DNA from: CAWCGU01 sp963838095
GTDB taxonomy: Bacteria; Actinomycetota; Thermoleophilia; Solirubrobacterales; 70-9
Direction: 5' to 3'
Assembly (NCBI GenBank): GCA_963838095.1
Contig: CAWIPO010000006.1
Location: 744,001-808,000 of the forward strand
Length of the DNA stretch: 64,000 nucleotides
Positions 1-7,700 of this stretch are shown here, piece by piece. Numbering within the stretch: position 1 is the first letter of the stretch; each line of letters begins with the position of its first letter. Made by a program: the position numbers and the translations under genes. A model generated the notes under the pieces. That model searched no databases. It was given only the letters and a program-made list of their open reading frames with translations, and had not been told where the DNA came from.

Positions 1-354
1 GGATATCTCGACCTCACCAGCTACCTCCAGAATCCAAATCGGCTGAAGGCGCTGGAGATCGAGAACGAAAGGGGGAGGTGCGTGCCGGGGTCGATTCGCA
101 GCGTCCAGGACTCCAGCTACAACCCGCTGGGGCGCGCGTTCTACATATATGCCGCATACGACGAGGCGCGAAGCCAGCCCGTGAGCTCCTTCCTCGCCCA
201 TTATGTGGACAACGTCAGCAGGCTCGCTCGGGAACTGGGTTTCATCGCTCTGACGGCGCCGCAGCTGCGCACGTCGCAGGAGACGGTTGCGAGGATCACC
301 GGCGGCCAGGCCGGCGCTCAGGGCGGGCGTGGGACCGGCGCTTCGAGCGGCTGA
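1..354 (+). CDS. PstS-like phosphate-binding protein, 3' end only
   Basis: The frame is open from the first base, so the 5' end lies outside the window; 117 residues are visible. The C-terminal pattern of PstS-type periplasmic binding proteins can be seen: NPLGRAFYIYAAYDEAR, then a helix ending in FLAHYVDNVSRLARELGF and IALTAPQLR, matching the family's 'plsRplfiYv... Fl.yvl.n... e.gfvpl' ending. The tail is Gly/Ala rich. Full-length pstS follows 149 bp downstream, so this would be a second, related binding protein or a tandem duplicate. Family membership is fairly sure; substrate is inferred from the neighbourhood. Confidence 0.7.
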   Translation, partial: GYLDLTSYLQNPNRLKALEIENERGRCVPGSIRSVQDSSYNPLGRAFYIYAAYDEARSQPVSSFLAHYVDNVSRLARELGFIALTAPQLRTSQETVARITGGQAGAQGGRGTGASSG

Positions 355-369
355 CCCGCCCGCGGCCTG

Positions 370-408
370 TTTCACGTCTTTTTTACATTCGAGCCACTTG
401 GACGTAAC
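370..408 (+). promoter_or_regulatory. Candidate PHO box (four hexamers, 11-bp period) upstream of pstS
   Basis: Four hexamers start exactly 11 bp apart: TTTCAC (370), TTTTAC (381), AGCCAC (392), CGTAAC (403). Positions 5-6 are AC in every copy. PhoP boxes of Streptomyces are 11-nt direct repeats with a GTTCAC core, so spacing and core agree. The same layout recurs at 6002-6040 and 10569-10607 beside other phosphate genes, which is the main support. Binding is inferred. Confidence 0.6.
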
Positions 409-479
409 AAGCTGCTCTGCGCCGGAGGCAAGGCTTCCGCGCACGCCATGAGTCCAAGTGGCGAACGCAGTCTGCGTTC
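393..479 (+). promoter_or_regulatory. Nested inverted repeats in the pstS leader
   Basis: An 11-bp perfect inverted repeat (393-403 with 452-462, GCCACTTGGAC) encloses a smaller imperfect one (CGGAGGC with GCTTCCG, around 422-440). A separate perfect 7-bp stem with a 3-nt loop (GAACGCA/TGCGTTC, 463-479) follows, 13 nt before the pstS ribosome site. It could be a terminator of the upstream gene or an mRNA leader structure. No tract of T follows. Confidence 0.45.
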
Positions 480-503
480 CTGCCAAATCAAGAAGGAGAA
501 CTG

Positions 504-1457
504 GTGAAATCAGCAAAGCTTTGGGTCGCGCTCGCAAGCGCCGCCGTGCTCGCCATGGGCGTCGCAGCCTGTGGCGACGATGACGACAGCGGCGGCGACC
601 TGTCGGGTTCAATCTCGCTCGACGGCTCGAGCACGGTGCAGCCGTTTGCGGAGGCCGCGGCGGAGCTCTTCAAGGAGGAGAACTCCGGCGTCGACATCAC
701 CGTCGGCGCGGCCGGCACGAGCGGTGGGTTCGAGAAGTTCTGCGCCGGTGAGACGGACATCTCCGACGCCTCGCGGCCGATCGAGTCCGAAGAGGCCGAT
801 ATCTGCAAGGAGGACAACGTCACCTACGCTGAGATCCAGGTCGCCAACGACGGGATCGCCATCGTCACCAACCCGGATCTGGCGATCAGCTGCCTGACGG
901 TCGACCAGCTCGCCCAGCTGTGGACGGATGACAGCGTCACCAACTACTCGGAGCTCGGCGACGACGCCGACACCGGTGAGCCTCTGCCGGACGCCGAGGT
1001 CAGCCTGTACGGGCCCGGCACCGACTCGGGGACGTTCGACTACTTCACCGACCAAATCAACGGTGAGGAGGGCGTCAGCCGCAAGGAGTACCAGCCCTCC
1101 GAGGACGACAACGTGCTCGTCCAGGGCGTCACCGGCGACCCGAATGGGTTGGGCTACTTCGGGTTCTCCTACTACGAGCAGAACACCGACTCGCTGAACC
1201 TGGTCTCGGTCGACGACGGCGACGGGTGCATTGCGCCGAGCCCGGAGACGATCCAGGCCGGGGAGTACGCACCCCTGTCGCGGCCGCTGTTCATGTATCC
1301 GAGCGGCGACACGCTTGCGGATTCCCCAGGCAAGGAGTTCATGCAGTACGTCGTCGACAACTACGACAGCATCGCCGAGGCGGCGCTGATCGTCCCCATG
1401 GACGACGCCCAGGCCGCCGACGCGGCGTCGGCCCTGGAAGCCGGGGCAACCGGCTGA
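504..1457 (+). CDS. pstS: Phosphate ABC transporter substrate-binding lipoprotein PstS
   Basis: High-affinity phosphate-binding protein that feeds the PstCAB permease from the outer face of the membrane. A GTG start follows an AAGGAGAA ribosome site 3 nt upstream. The first 22 residues form a lipoprotein signal with lipobox VAAC (Cys23). The mature part begins with an Asp-rich linker, then the typical ISLDGSSTVQPF strand and GAAGTSGGFEKFCAGETDIS loop that bind phosphate, and later YGPGTDSGTFDYF. The length (317 aa) is normal for the family. It is the first gene of pstSCAB-phoU, and a candidate PHO box lies about 100 bp upstream, so induction by low phosphate is likely. Confidence 0.95.
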   Translation: MKSAKLWVALASAAVLAMGVAACGDDDDSGGDLSGSISLDGSSTVQPFAEAAAELFKEENSGVDITVGAAGTSGGFEKFCAGETDISDASRPIESEEADICKEDNVTYAEIQVANDGIAIVTNPDLAISCLTVDQLAQLWTDDSVTNYSELGDDADTGEPLPDAEVSLYGPGTDSGTFDYFTDQINGEEGVSRKEYQPSEDDNVLVQGVTGDPNGLGYFGFSYYEQNTDSLNLVSVDDGDGCIAPSPETIQAGEYAPLSRPLFMYPSGDTLADSPGKEFMQYVVDNYDSIAEAALIVPMDDAQAADAASALEAGATG

Positions 1458-1471
1458 CGGGCTAGGTCGGA

Positions 1472-2416
1472 TTGGAAGCAGCTACGCACAGCGGCGGAAG
1501 CGCGGCGCCGAGGGTCCCTTCCCTCGGCGTCGGGCGCCGCCGGTGGGGCGAGGAGGTAATCCGGGGGCTGCTGTTCATCGCCGCGGCGATCTCGGTCCTG
1601 ACGACGATCGGGATCGTCGTCGCGCTGGTCAGCGAGTCGGTGTCGTTCTTCGACCACGTGGGGACGCGGTTCTTCACCGATACGGAATGGTCACCCCTTT
1701 TCAACGATCCCCAGTACGGGATTTGGCCGCTTCTCAACGGCACCTTCCTGATCACGGGGATCGCGATTCTGGTAGCGATCCCGCTCGGTCTGGGGACCGC
1801 GGTCTACCTGGCCGAGTACGCGTCTCCGCGTGTGCGCAAGTTCGTGAAGCCGATCATCGAGGTCCTGGTCGGCGTGCCGACGGTGGTGTTCGGCTACTTC
1901 GCGCTCACGTTCATCACCCCGACGCTTCTGAACGACATCCTGAACATGAACATCGTTGGCTACAACGCCCTCGCGGCCGGTCTGGTGATGGGGGTGATGA
2001 TCATGCCGACGATCGCATCGATATCGGAGGACTCGATGCGCGCGGTCCCGGGCGGGTTGCGCGAGGGGGCGTTCGGGCTCGGGGCGACCAAGCGCCAGGT
2101 GGCGACAAAGGTCGTCTTTCCGGCCGCGATCTCGGGAATCGTGGCCTCGATCGTGCTCGGAGTCTCCCGCGGGATCGGCGAGACGATGATCGTGCTGATC
2201 GCCGCTGGCCTTGATCCGAACCTCGGCATCAACCCGACCGAGGGCTTCGCGACGATCACGACGTTCATGGGCTCAACCGCGAAGGGTGATGTCCAGGCGG
2301 GAGACCCCGGTTATGAAGCGCTGTTCGCCTGTGGCCTGACGCTGTTCGTGCTCACTCTGTTCATGAACATGATCGCGATCCGCTTCGTTCGCAAGTACCG
2401 GGAGGTGTACGAGTAG
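1472..2416 (+). CDS. pstC: Phosphate ABC transporter permease PstC
   Basis: One of the two membrane subunits of the Pst importer. It is 314 aa with six predicted hydrophobic segments and the binding-protein-dependent permease loop (SMRAVPGGLREGAFGLGATK, then VSRGIGETMIV) that docks on PstB. The listed start is TTG, 14 nt after the pstS stop; the ribosome site there is weak, and a GAGGAGG motif inside the gene (around 1549) shows that a shorter start is possible, though no good start codon follows it at once. It abuts pstA with no spacer. Confidence 0.93.
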   Translation: MEAATHSGGSAAPRVPSLGVGRRRWGEEVIRGLLFIAAAISVLTTIGIVVALVSESVSFFDHVGTRFFTDTEWSPLFNDPQYGIWPLLNGTFLITGIAILVAIPLGLGTAVYLAEYASPRVRKFVKPIIEVLVGVPTVVFGYFALTFITPTLLNDILNMNIVGYNALAAGLVMGVMIMPTIASISEDSMRAVPGGLREGAFGLGATKRQVATKVVFPAAISGIVASIVLGVSRGIGETMIVLIAAGLDPNLGINPTEGFATITTFMGSTAKGDVQAGDPGYEALFACGLTLFVLTLFMNMIAIRFVRKYREVYE

Positions 2417-3325
2417 ATGCCGGTTCCTCCCCGTGACGAGATCGCGGCCTCCGTCCAGGGGTCGCTCGAGACCGGGCGCAACTCCCGCGTGCTGGAGCTT
2501 GGCTTCAAGCTCTCGCTGATCGCCTGCATCGGGATCTCGCTGACCGTGCTTGCGGTGCTGCTGATCGACATCGTCGCCGACGGGATCGGGTCGCTCAGCC
2601 TCAGCTTCCTCACCGACACCCCGTCGCGGGTGATCCCCGAGAACTCTGGCATCGGCCCGGCTCTCGCCGGGACCCTGTGGCTGATGGCCGTCTGCGCGAC
2701 GTTCATCATTCCCGTCGGGGTCGCGAGCGCGGTCTACCTCGAGGAGTACGCGAACCGCGAGCGCTGGTTCAACCGCTTCATCGAGCTCAACATCCAGAAC
2801 CTCGCCGCCGTACCGTCGATCGTGTACGGAATCCTCGGCCTCGCATTCCTGGTTCGAGGCCCGCTGGGCATGGAGAACATCCTGATCGCCGGCGGGCTGA
2901 CGCTCGGGTTGCTGGTGCTGCCGGTGCTGATCGTCGCGGGCCGCGAGGCGATCCGCGCGGTCCCGCCGTCGATTCGCGAGGGCTCGATGGCGCTGGGAGC
3001 GACGAGATGGCAGACGATCTGGAAGCAGACGCTTCCAGCGGCTCTCCCGGGCATTGCCACCGGCGTGATCCTCGCTCTCTCCCGCGCGATCGGCGAGACG
3101 GCGCCGCTTATCGTCGTCGGGGCAGCGCTGTTCGCGACGTCCTCGCCGACGAGCCCCTTTGACGACGTCACGGCGCTCCCGATCCAGATCTTCGGCTGGG
3201 TGTCCGAGTCGCAGGACGAATACAAGACGCTGGCGGCGACGGGCATCATCGTCCTGATGGTGCTCCTGCTCGGGATGAACGCGATCGCGATCTGGCTGCG
3301 GAACAAGTACGAGAAGAAGTGGTAG
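2417..3325 (+). CDS. pstA: Phosphate ABC transporter permease PstA
   Basis: Second membrane subunit of the phosphate importer, 302 aa. ATG follows directly on the pstC stop codon, with GGAGG inside the pstC end as ribosome site. It shows the permease coupling loop (AIRAVPPSIREGSMALGATR) followed by LSRAIGETAPLIVVGAA, both typical of PstA, and hydrophobic segments throughout. The order C-A-B is that of the classic pst operon, so translation coupling with pstC is likely. Confidence 0.93.
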   Translation: MPVPPRDEIAASVQGSLETGRNSRVLELGFKLSLIACIGISLTVLAVLLIDIVADGIGSLSLSFLTDTPSRVIPENSGIGPALAGTLWLMAVCATFIIPVGVASAVYLEEYANRERWFNRFIELNIQNLAAVPSIVYGILGLAFLVRGPLGMENILIAGGLTLGLLVLPVLIVAGREAIRAVPPSIREGSMALGATRWQTIWKQTLPAALPGIATGVILALSRAIGETAPLIVVGAALFATSSPTSPFDDVTALPIQIFGWVSESQDEYKTLAATGIIVLMVLLLGMNAIAIWLRNKYEKKW

Positions 3326-3379
3326 GGCAGATGCCCGGTCAACCGACGAACTGGTAGGTGGTTAGCCTTGGGGAGAGCA

Positions 3380-4279
3380 ATGACTGAGCCGGGACAGACC
3401 GATCCACCGGCGACTGAGCCGGGCGCTGGGGCTCACCCGGCCGTCGACATGGCCGCGACGGCCCAGGCGGCGCACGAGCGCGCGACATACGCACCGTCAC
3501 GCGAGTCGGTGTTCGAGCTCAAGGACGTAAACGTGTTCTACGCCGACTTCCCCGCCGTCGCAGACATCAGCATGGACGTCTACCGCAACAACATCACCGC
3601 GCTGATCGGTCCCTCCGGCTGCGGCAAGAGCACCCTGATCCGCTCCTTCAACCGAATGAACGACCTGATCCCGTCGGCGAGCGTCCGTGGCCAGCTGCTT
3701 TACCACGGCCAGGATCTCTACGGACCGCAGGTCGACCCCGTCGAAGTCCGCAAGCGGATCGGGATGGTGTTCCAGAAGCCGAACCCGTTCCCGAAGTCGA
3801 TCTACGACAACATCGCCTTCGGCCCCCGAATCCTGAAGATGGGCGGATCGATGGACGACATCGTCGAGAAGGCGCTGCGAGGAGCGGCGCTGTGGGACGA
3901 GGTCAAGGACCGGCTCGACGCGAACGCGTTCGGGTTGTCCGGCGGCCAGCAGCAGAGACTCTGCATAGCCCGCTGCCTCGCGGTCGAGCCCGACACGATC
4001 CTGATGGACGAGCCGTGCTCGGCGCTGGACCCGATTTCGACTGGGAAGATCGAAGACCTGATGATGGAGCTGCGAAACGACTACTCGATCGTGATCGTCA
4101 CCCACAACATGCAGCAGGCGGCGCGGGTGTCCGACCGGACCGCGTTCCTGATCGTGCAGCTCGACGAGAGCGAGAAGCACCGCACCGGGCGGCTGGTCGA
4201 GTACGACGAGACCGAGAAGATCTTCACCAATCCCTCGGATCAGCGCACTGAGGACTACGTCACCGGGAAGGTGGGCTGA
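3380..4279 (+). CDS. pstB: Phosphate ABC transporter ATPase PstB
   Basis: ATPase of the Pst importer, 299 aa. ATG at 3380 is preferred over an upstream TTG at 3368 because a GGGGAGAG ribosome site sits just before it. The first 45 residues are a low-complexity Pro/Ala extension that most PstB proteins lack. The ABC core is complete: Walker A GPSGCGKST (about 77-85), signature LSGGQQQRL, Walker B ILMDEPCSALD and the switch histidine in VTHNMQQA. The stop overlaps the phoU start by one base (TGATG). Confidence 0.95.
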   Translation: MTEPGQTDPPATEPGAGAHPAVDMAATAQAAHERATYAPSRESVFELKDVNVFYADFPAVADISMDVYRNNITALIGPSGCGKSTLIRSFNRMNDLIPSASVRGQLLYHGQDLYGPQVDPVEVRKRIGMVFQKPNPFPKSIYDNIAFGPRILKMGGSMDDIVEKALRGAALWDEVKDRLDANAFGLSGGQQQRLCIARCLAVEPDTILMDEPCSALDPISTGKIEDLMMELRNDYSIVIVTHNMQQAARVSDRTAFLIVQLDESEKHRTGRLVEYDETEKIFTNPSDQRTEDYVTGKVG

Positions 4280-4983
4280 TGCCGGACCAGGGGCAGGTAC
4301 GCGTCCACTACTCAGAGCTGCTGGAGGAGATCGAGCGCCGCGCGCTTGGCGGCCTTGACATCGTCGTCGAGGAGCTCGACCGCGCCCACGAAGCGGTGAT
4401 CCACAGGGATGTCGAGCTCGCCGAGCTGGTGATCGCCGACGACGACCGCATCGACGGGCGATACCTCGAGGTGCATCAGGACCTGATCCATCTGATTGCC
4501 ACCCAGGCGCCGGTGGCCAGCGATCTGCGCCTGATCTCGGCGCTGCTGTACGTGATGAAGTGCATGGAGCGGATGGGCGACCAGTGCGTGAACATCGCGA
4601 AGCTGGTCCCGATCGTAGGCACGGACCCGCCGGTGAACGAGCGCATGCTCGAGTTGGTCTCGACGATGAGCAAGCAGGCGCGATCGATGATCCGCCAGGT
4701 CAAGGTCGCTTTCGAGACTCGCGACGCCGCGCTGGCACAGGACCTCGTGCGCCAGGACGACGTCATCGACAACGCGAACCGCGAGTGCTTCAGGCTCGCG
4801 ATCGAGATCGGGGACGATCACGACATTCGCGAGTGGGCGATCACGATGCTGCTCGTGGCCCGCGCGCTCGAGCGCGTCGGCGACAACGCCGTCGACATCG
4901 GCGAGCAGATCGCCTACGTTGTCACAGGCGAATTCCGCGAGTTCGAGGACGCCTCGCACCCGGTCCCAGAGCCGTCGGCCTAG
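4279..4983 (+). CDS. phoU: Phosphate transport regulator PhoU
   Basis: Cytosolic helical protein that links PstB to the phosphate-sensing kinase and keeps the Pho regulon off when phosphate is plentiful. It is 234 aa with two PhoU three-helix repeats; conserved metal-cluster stretches are visible in both (RMGDQCVNIAKL and RVGDNAVDIGEQ). It starts one base inside the pstB stop, so it is translationally coupled. It ends 15 bp from the stop of the opposing gene. No PhoR/PhoP-type two-component pair lies in this window. Confidence 0.95.
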   Translation: MPDQGQVRVHYSELLEEIERRALGGLDIVVEELDRAHEAVIHRDVELAELVIADDDRIDGRYLEVHQDLIHLIATQAPVASDLRLISALLYVMKCMERMGDQCVNIAKLVPIVGTDPPVNERMLELVSTMSKQARSMIRQVKVAFETRDAALAQDLVRQDDVIDNANRECFRLAIEIGDDHDIREWAITMLLVARALERVGDNAVDIGEQIAYVVTGEFREFEDASHPVPEPSA

Positions 4984-4998
4984 AGCGCGCGGCTGGCG

Positions 4999-5967
4999 CT
5001 AACCGACAAGCAGCCGGGTGACCGATCGGCCCAGCTCGGCCGTGCGTGGGCGGTAGGGCGGATGGACCTCGAGCATCAGCGGCGCGGCATGCTCGTCCAG
5101 CAGCGGCGCCACCCGGTCCCACGGCAGGTTTCCCCGTCCGGGGGGCAGGTGGAGGTCGAGGCGCAGGGGGTCGATTCCGGGCGTGGTGGCACGGTCCCAG
5201 CGCGCCCCGAGGTTGTCGTGCAGGTGGAACAGGGCGACCATGTCGAGCACCGGTTCGCACAGCCGGTCGACAGTCGTGTGCCTCATGTCGGCGATCACGT
5301 GGGCGTGGCCGATGTCGAGGCAGATGCCGACGCGCTCGGAGCCGATTCGCTGCACCAGGCCGCGCAGCGCGAGCGGGCTGGCCGAAAGCGGCTCGGGTCC
5401 GGGGAAGGTGGGCGCGAGGTTCTCGACCGCGATCGTCACCCCTAGCCGCTCAGCGAGCAGGGCGAAGCGGGCGAGGGAGCGGGTCTCGAACAGCATCCGC
5501 TGCTCGGTGGCCGGGGCGTCCGGAAGGTTGCGCGCGTGGTAGACGACCAGCTCGGCGCCGATCTCCGAGCACCAGAGCATCAGCCCCTCGAATACGCGGT
5601 CACTCTCGTCGGTGCCGACGATGAGCTGATTCGGCCCGTGGACGACTATCCGCAGCCCGGTCGTCTCCAGCGCCGCCCGCACCGCCTCCGCGTGCGACGT
5701 GCACAGGCGCGGAACTTCGAGCACGGAGGGGGGTGGAGCATGAAGCTGCGCCCACGCGAACTCGGCGGCCTCGAACGCCTTCAGCATCGGCGCGGACGGC
5801 CACCATCCCTCGGGGACGTTCAGCCCGAGGCGCGCCCCGAGCGCCCCGTCTCCCACCGGCACGGCGCGGCCGCTGCGGGCCGTTGTCGGTCCCCCAACGG
5901 CGGAACCGACGCTCCCGGAGGGAGCCTGGGTCCTGCTGCGTGTCCCGCCGAGCGCTTCCGCACTCAT
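4999..5967 (-). CDS. Xylose-isomerase-like TIM-barrel (sugar phosphate isomerase/epimerase) protein
   Basis: Product of about 322 aa of the AP_endonuc_2/xylose-isomerase-like superfamily. Barrel strands with metal ligands are visible: LRIVVHGPNQ, ELVVYHARN, VTIAVENLAP, VGICLDIGHAHV and VALFHLHDN, with His, Glu and Asp at the usual metal positions, and LMLEVHPPY at the end. The first ~50 residues are low-complexity, so the true start may be later than ATG 5967. The exact reaction is not known; it could be a sugar isomerase, an epimerase or an endonuclease-IV relative. A PHO-box-like repeat points at this gene from 46-73 bp upstream, suggesting a role in phosphate starvation. Confidence 0.7.
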   Translation of the reverse strand: MSAEALGGTRSRTQAPSGSVGSAVGGPTTARSGRAVPVGDGALGARLGLNVPEGWWPSAPMLKAFEAAEFAWAQLHAPPPSVLEVPRLCTSHAEAVRAALETTGLRIVVHGPNQLIVGTDESDRVFEGLMLWCSEIGAELVVYHARNLPDAPATEQRMLFETRSLARFALLAERLGVTIAVENLAPTFPGPEPLSASPLALRGLVQRIGSERVGICLDIGHAHVIADMRHTTVDRLCEPVLDMVALFHLHDNLGARWDRATTPGIDPLRLDLHLPPGRGNLPWDRVAPLLDEHAAPLMLEVHPPYRPRTAELGRSVTRLLVG

Positions 5968-6001
5968 CGACGCGAGCTTAGGAATGTGCCCGCAAGCTGC
6001 G

Positions 6002-6040
6002 GTTATTCCCCCGTGAACGAGTTGTGAAGGGGCTGTTACC
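6002..6040 (-). promoter_or_regulatory. Candidate PHO box between isomerase gene and ppx
   Basis: Read on the minus strand, GGTAAC (6040-6035), CTTCAC (6029-6024), GTTCAC (6018-6013) and AATAAC (6007-6002) recur at exactly 11 bp. Each ends in AC. This is the cleanest of the three sites, with two near-perfect GTTCAC cores. It is oriented toward the isomerase gene but lies within 110 bp of ppx, so it could serve either or both. Confidence 0.65.
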
Positions 6041-6110
6041 GGGGTCTCGATATCCGTTCTGTCTGACAACATGGGCTCCGCCCTAGGCAAACGACGCGGC
6101 TCCCTCAAAG

Positions 6111-7019
6111 ATGCTCTGTGCAGCAATAGACATCGGCTCCAACACCACTCGGGTGCTGGTCGCGGAACCGCAGAGCGGTCGCCTCCGCAAGGTGATGGAG
6201 CAGCGCGCGTACACGCGGATCGGCAATGCCTCCCAGCACGACGGACGGATCGACGCTGACAAGGTGACGGAGGTCGCCGATGTGGTCGCGACGCAGGTTC
6301 GGCTTGCGGAGGAGGTCGGGGCCGAGGCTGTGAAGATCGTCGCCACGGCGGCCATCCGCGAAGCCAAGAACAGGACCGAGATCGTCGCCGAGATCGAGCG
6401 CGCCGCGGGGGGGCGGGTTGAGGTCCTCAGCGAAGAGGAGGAAGGGAGGCTCGCCTTCATCGGCGCTACGAGGGCGCTGGCGAACCCCGCCGGCGGCGAG
6501 ATCGGCGTGGTCGATGTCGGCGGCGGCTCGACCGAGATCGTCCTTGGGACGATTCCGGATGGCGCCCGCGAGGTGCTTTCGTTCAAGATCGGCTCGGGAT
6601 CGCTCACCGACGACTTCCTGCGCGGCGACCCCCCGTCGGCGTCCGAGATCCGCTCCCTGCGCAACAAGATCGACGATACCTTCGAAGGCGTAGTCGTGGC
6701 GCGACCCGAGCAAGCCGTCGCCGTCGGCGGATCGGCAACCTCGCTGGCAAAGCTCGTTGGCAACGTGCTCGAGTACGAAACCCTCGAGAGAGCGGTCAGG
6801 GTGCTCTCCGGCGACCCGGTTGACGAGGTCGCAAAGCGCTTCGAGCTCGACCCACTACGGGTTCGCCTGCTGCCGGCCGGGGTGCTGTTGCTCGAAAAGC
6901 TGTCAGAGCTGCTCGGCCAACCGCTTCAGATCGGCAAGGGCGGCCTCCGCGAGGGCATCATCCTCGAGCTGCTCTCAAACGGCAGCACGAACGGCAAGCC
7001 CGCAAGCCTGGCTGCCTAA
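6111..7019 (+). CDS. ppx: Exopolyphosphatase / pppGpp phosphohydrolase (Ppx/GppA)
   Basis: Removes terminal phosphates from polyphosphate (and in some members from pppGpp). It is 302 aa, the short actinobacterial form with only the two actin-like ATPase folds. The phosphate loops are present: AAIDIGSNTTRVLV at residues 4-17, then ATAAIREAKN, GVVDVGGGSTEIV with its catalytic Glu region EEEEGRLAF, and VAVGGSATSLA. It is followed 51 bp on by the CHAD genes, whose domains bind polyphosphate, and ppk lies 6 kb downstream, giving the polyphosphate assignment good context. Confidence 0.9.
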   Translation: MLCAAIDIGSNTTRVLVAEPQSGRLRKVMEQRAYTRIGNASQHDGRIDADKVTEVADVVATQVRLAEEVGAEAVKIVATAAIREAKNRTEIVAEIERAAGGRVEVLSEEEEGRLAFIGATRALANPAGGEIGVVDVGGGSTEIVLGTIPDGAREVLSFKIGSGSLTDDFLRGDPPSASEIRSLRNKIDDTFEGVVVARPEQAVAVGGSATSLAKLVGNVLEYETLERAVRVLSGDPVDEVAKRFELDPLRVRLLPAGVLLLEKLSELLGQPLQIGKGGLREGIILELLSNGSTNGKPASLAA

Positions 7020-7070
7020 GTTCGGCACGCCTCGATGCGGCTCGAGAGCCGCTCTACACTCGTACGGTCG

Positions 7071-7700
7071 ATGGCGAAGGCGCGCGAGATAGACGGGCTC
7101 GAGCCGGAGGGCAGCTACGCCGCCGCGGCCGTCTCAATCGTTTCGATACGCGCACGCGAGGTGGTCGACAACGCGGAGGGCGTACTCGACACCAGCGACA
7201 TCGAGCTCGTCCACGACATGCGCGTGGCGACCCGCAGGCTGCGCGCGGCCCTCGAGATCTTCGAGCCCTGCTTCCCGGCGAAGCCGTGGAAAGCGGTGCT
7301 GAACGAGGTGAAGGCGCTCGCCGACACGCTCGGCGAGCGACGCGACCGCGATGTCGCGATCGAGTCGCTGGAGACGTTTGCGGCCGAGATGCCGGCACCG
7401 GATCGGCCCGGTGTGGCGAGCCTGATCGCCGAGCTGCGGGCTGAGCAGCGCGCGGCGAACGAGGCGCTGGCGCCTTGGGTGATGCCGCAGCGGCTCGCCG
7501 CCCTGCACGAACGGCTGGCTGAGCTGATCGCGAGCGTGGAGATTCCGGAGGATGAGCCGGAGGCAGTCGCGACCGAAGACGGCACCGACGATCAGCCCAC
7601 CGGTCAGGGCGTCGAGGTACCGCCCGACGCCGAAGCGCACGCGGATCCGATGTGGCCCGACGCCCGCGGGCCCGAGCATCAGCAGGGAGGGGCGGCGTGA
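7071..7700 (+). CDS. CHAD-domain protein, N-terminal half
   Basis: CHAD domains are helical bundles rich in His and Arg that bind polyphosphate. This 209-aa product holds the motif of the first bundle, ELVHDMRVATRRLRAALEIF, followed by ADTLGERRDRDVAIESLE. It ends in an acidic, disordered tail. The second bundle is encoded by the next gene, whose GTG start overlaps this stop as GTGA. ATG 7071 was chosen because a TACACT box ends 10 nt before it and there is no ribosome site, the pattern of a leaderless mRNA. It lies just behind ppx, supporting a polyphosphate role. Confidence 0.85.
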   Translation: MAKAREIDGLEPEGSYAAAAVSIVSIRAREVVDNAEGVLDTSDIELVHDMRVATRRLRAALEIFEPCFPAKPWKAVLNEVKALADTLGERRDRDVAIESLETFAAEMPAPDRPGVASLIAELRAEQRAANEALAPWVMPQRLAALHERLAELIASVEIPEDEPEAVATEDGTDDQPTGQGVEVPPDAEAHADPMWPDARGPEHQQGGAA

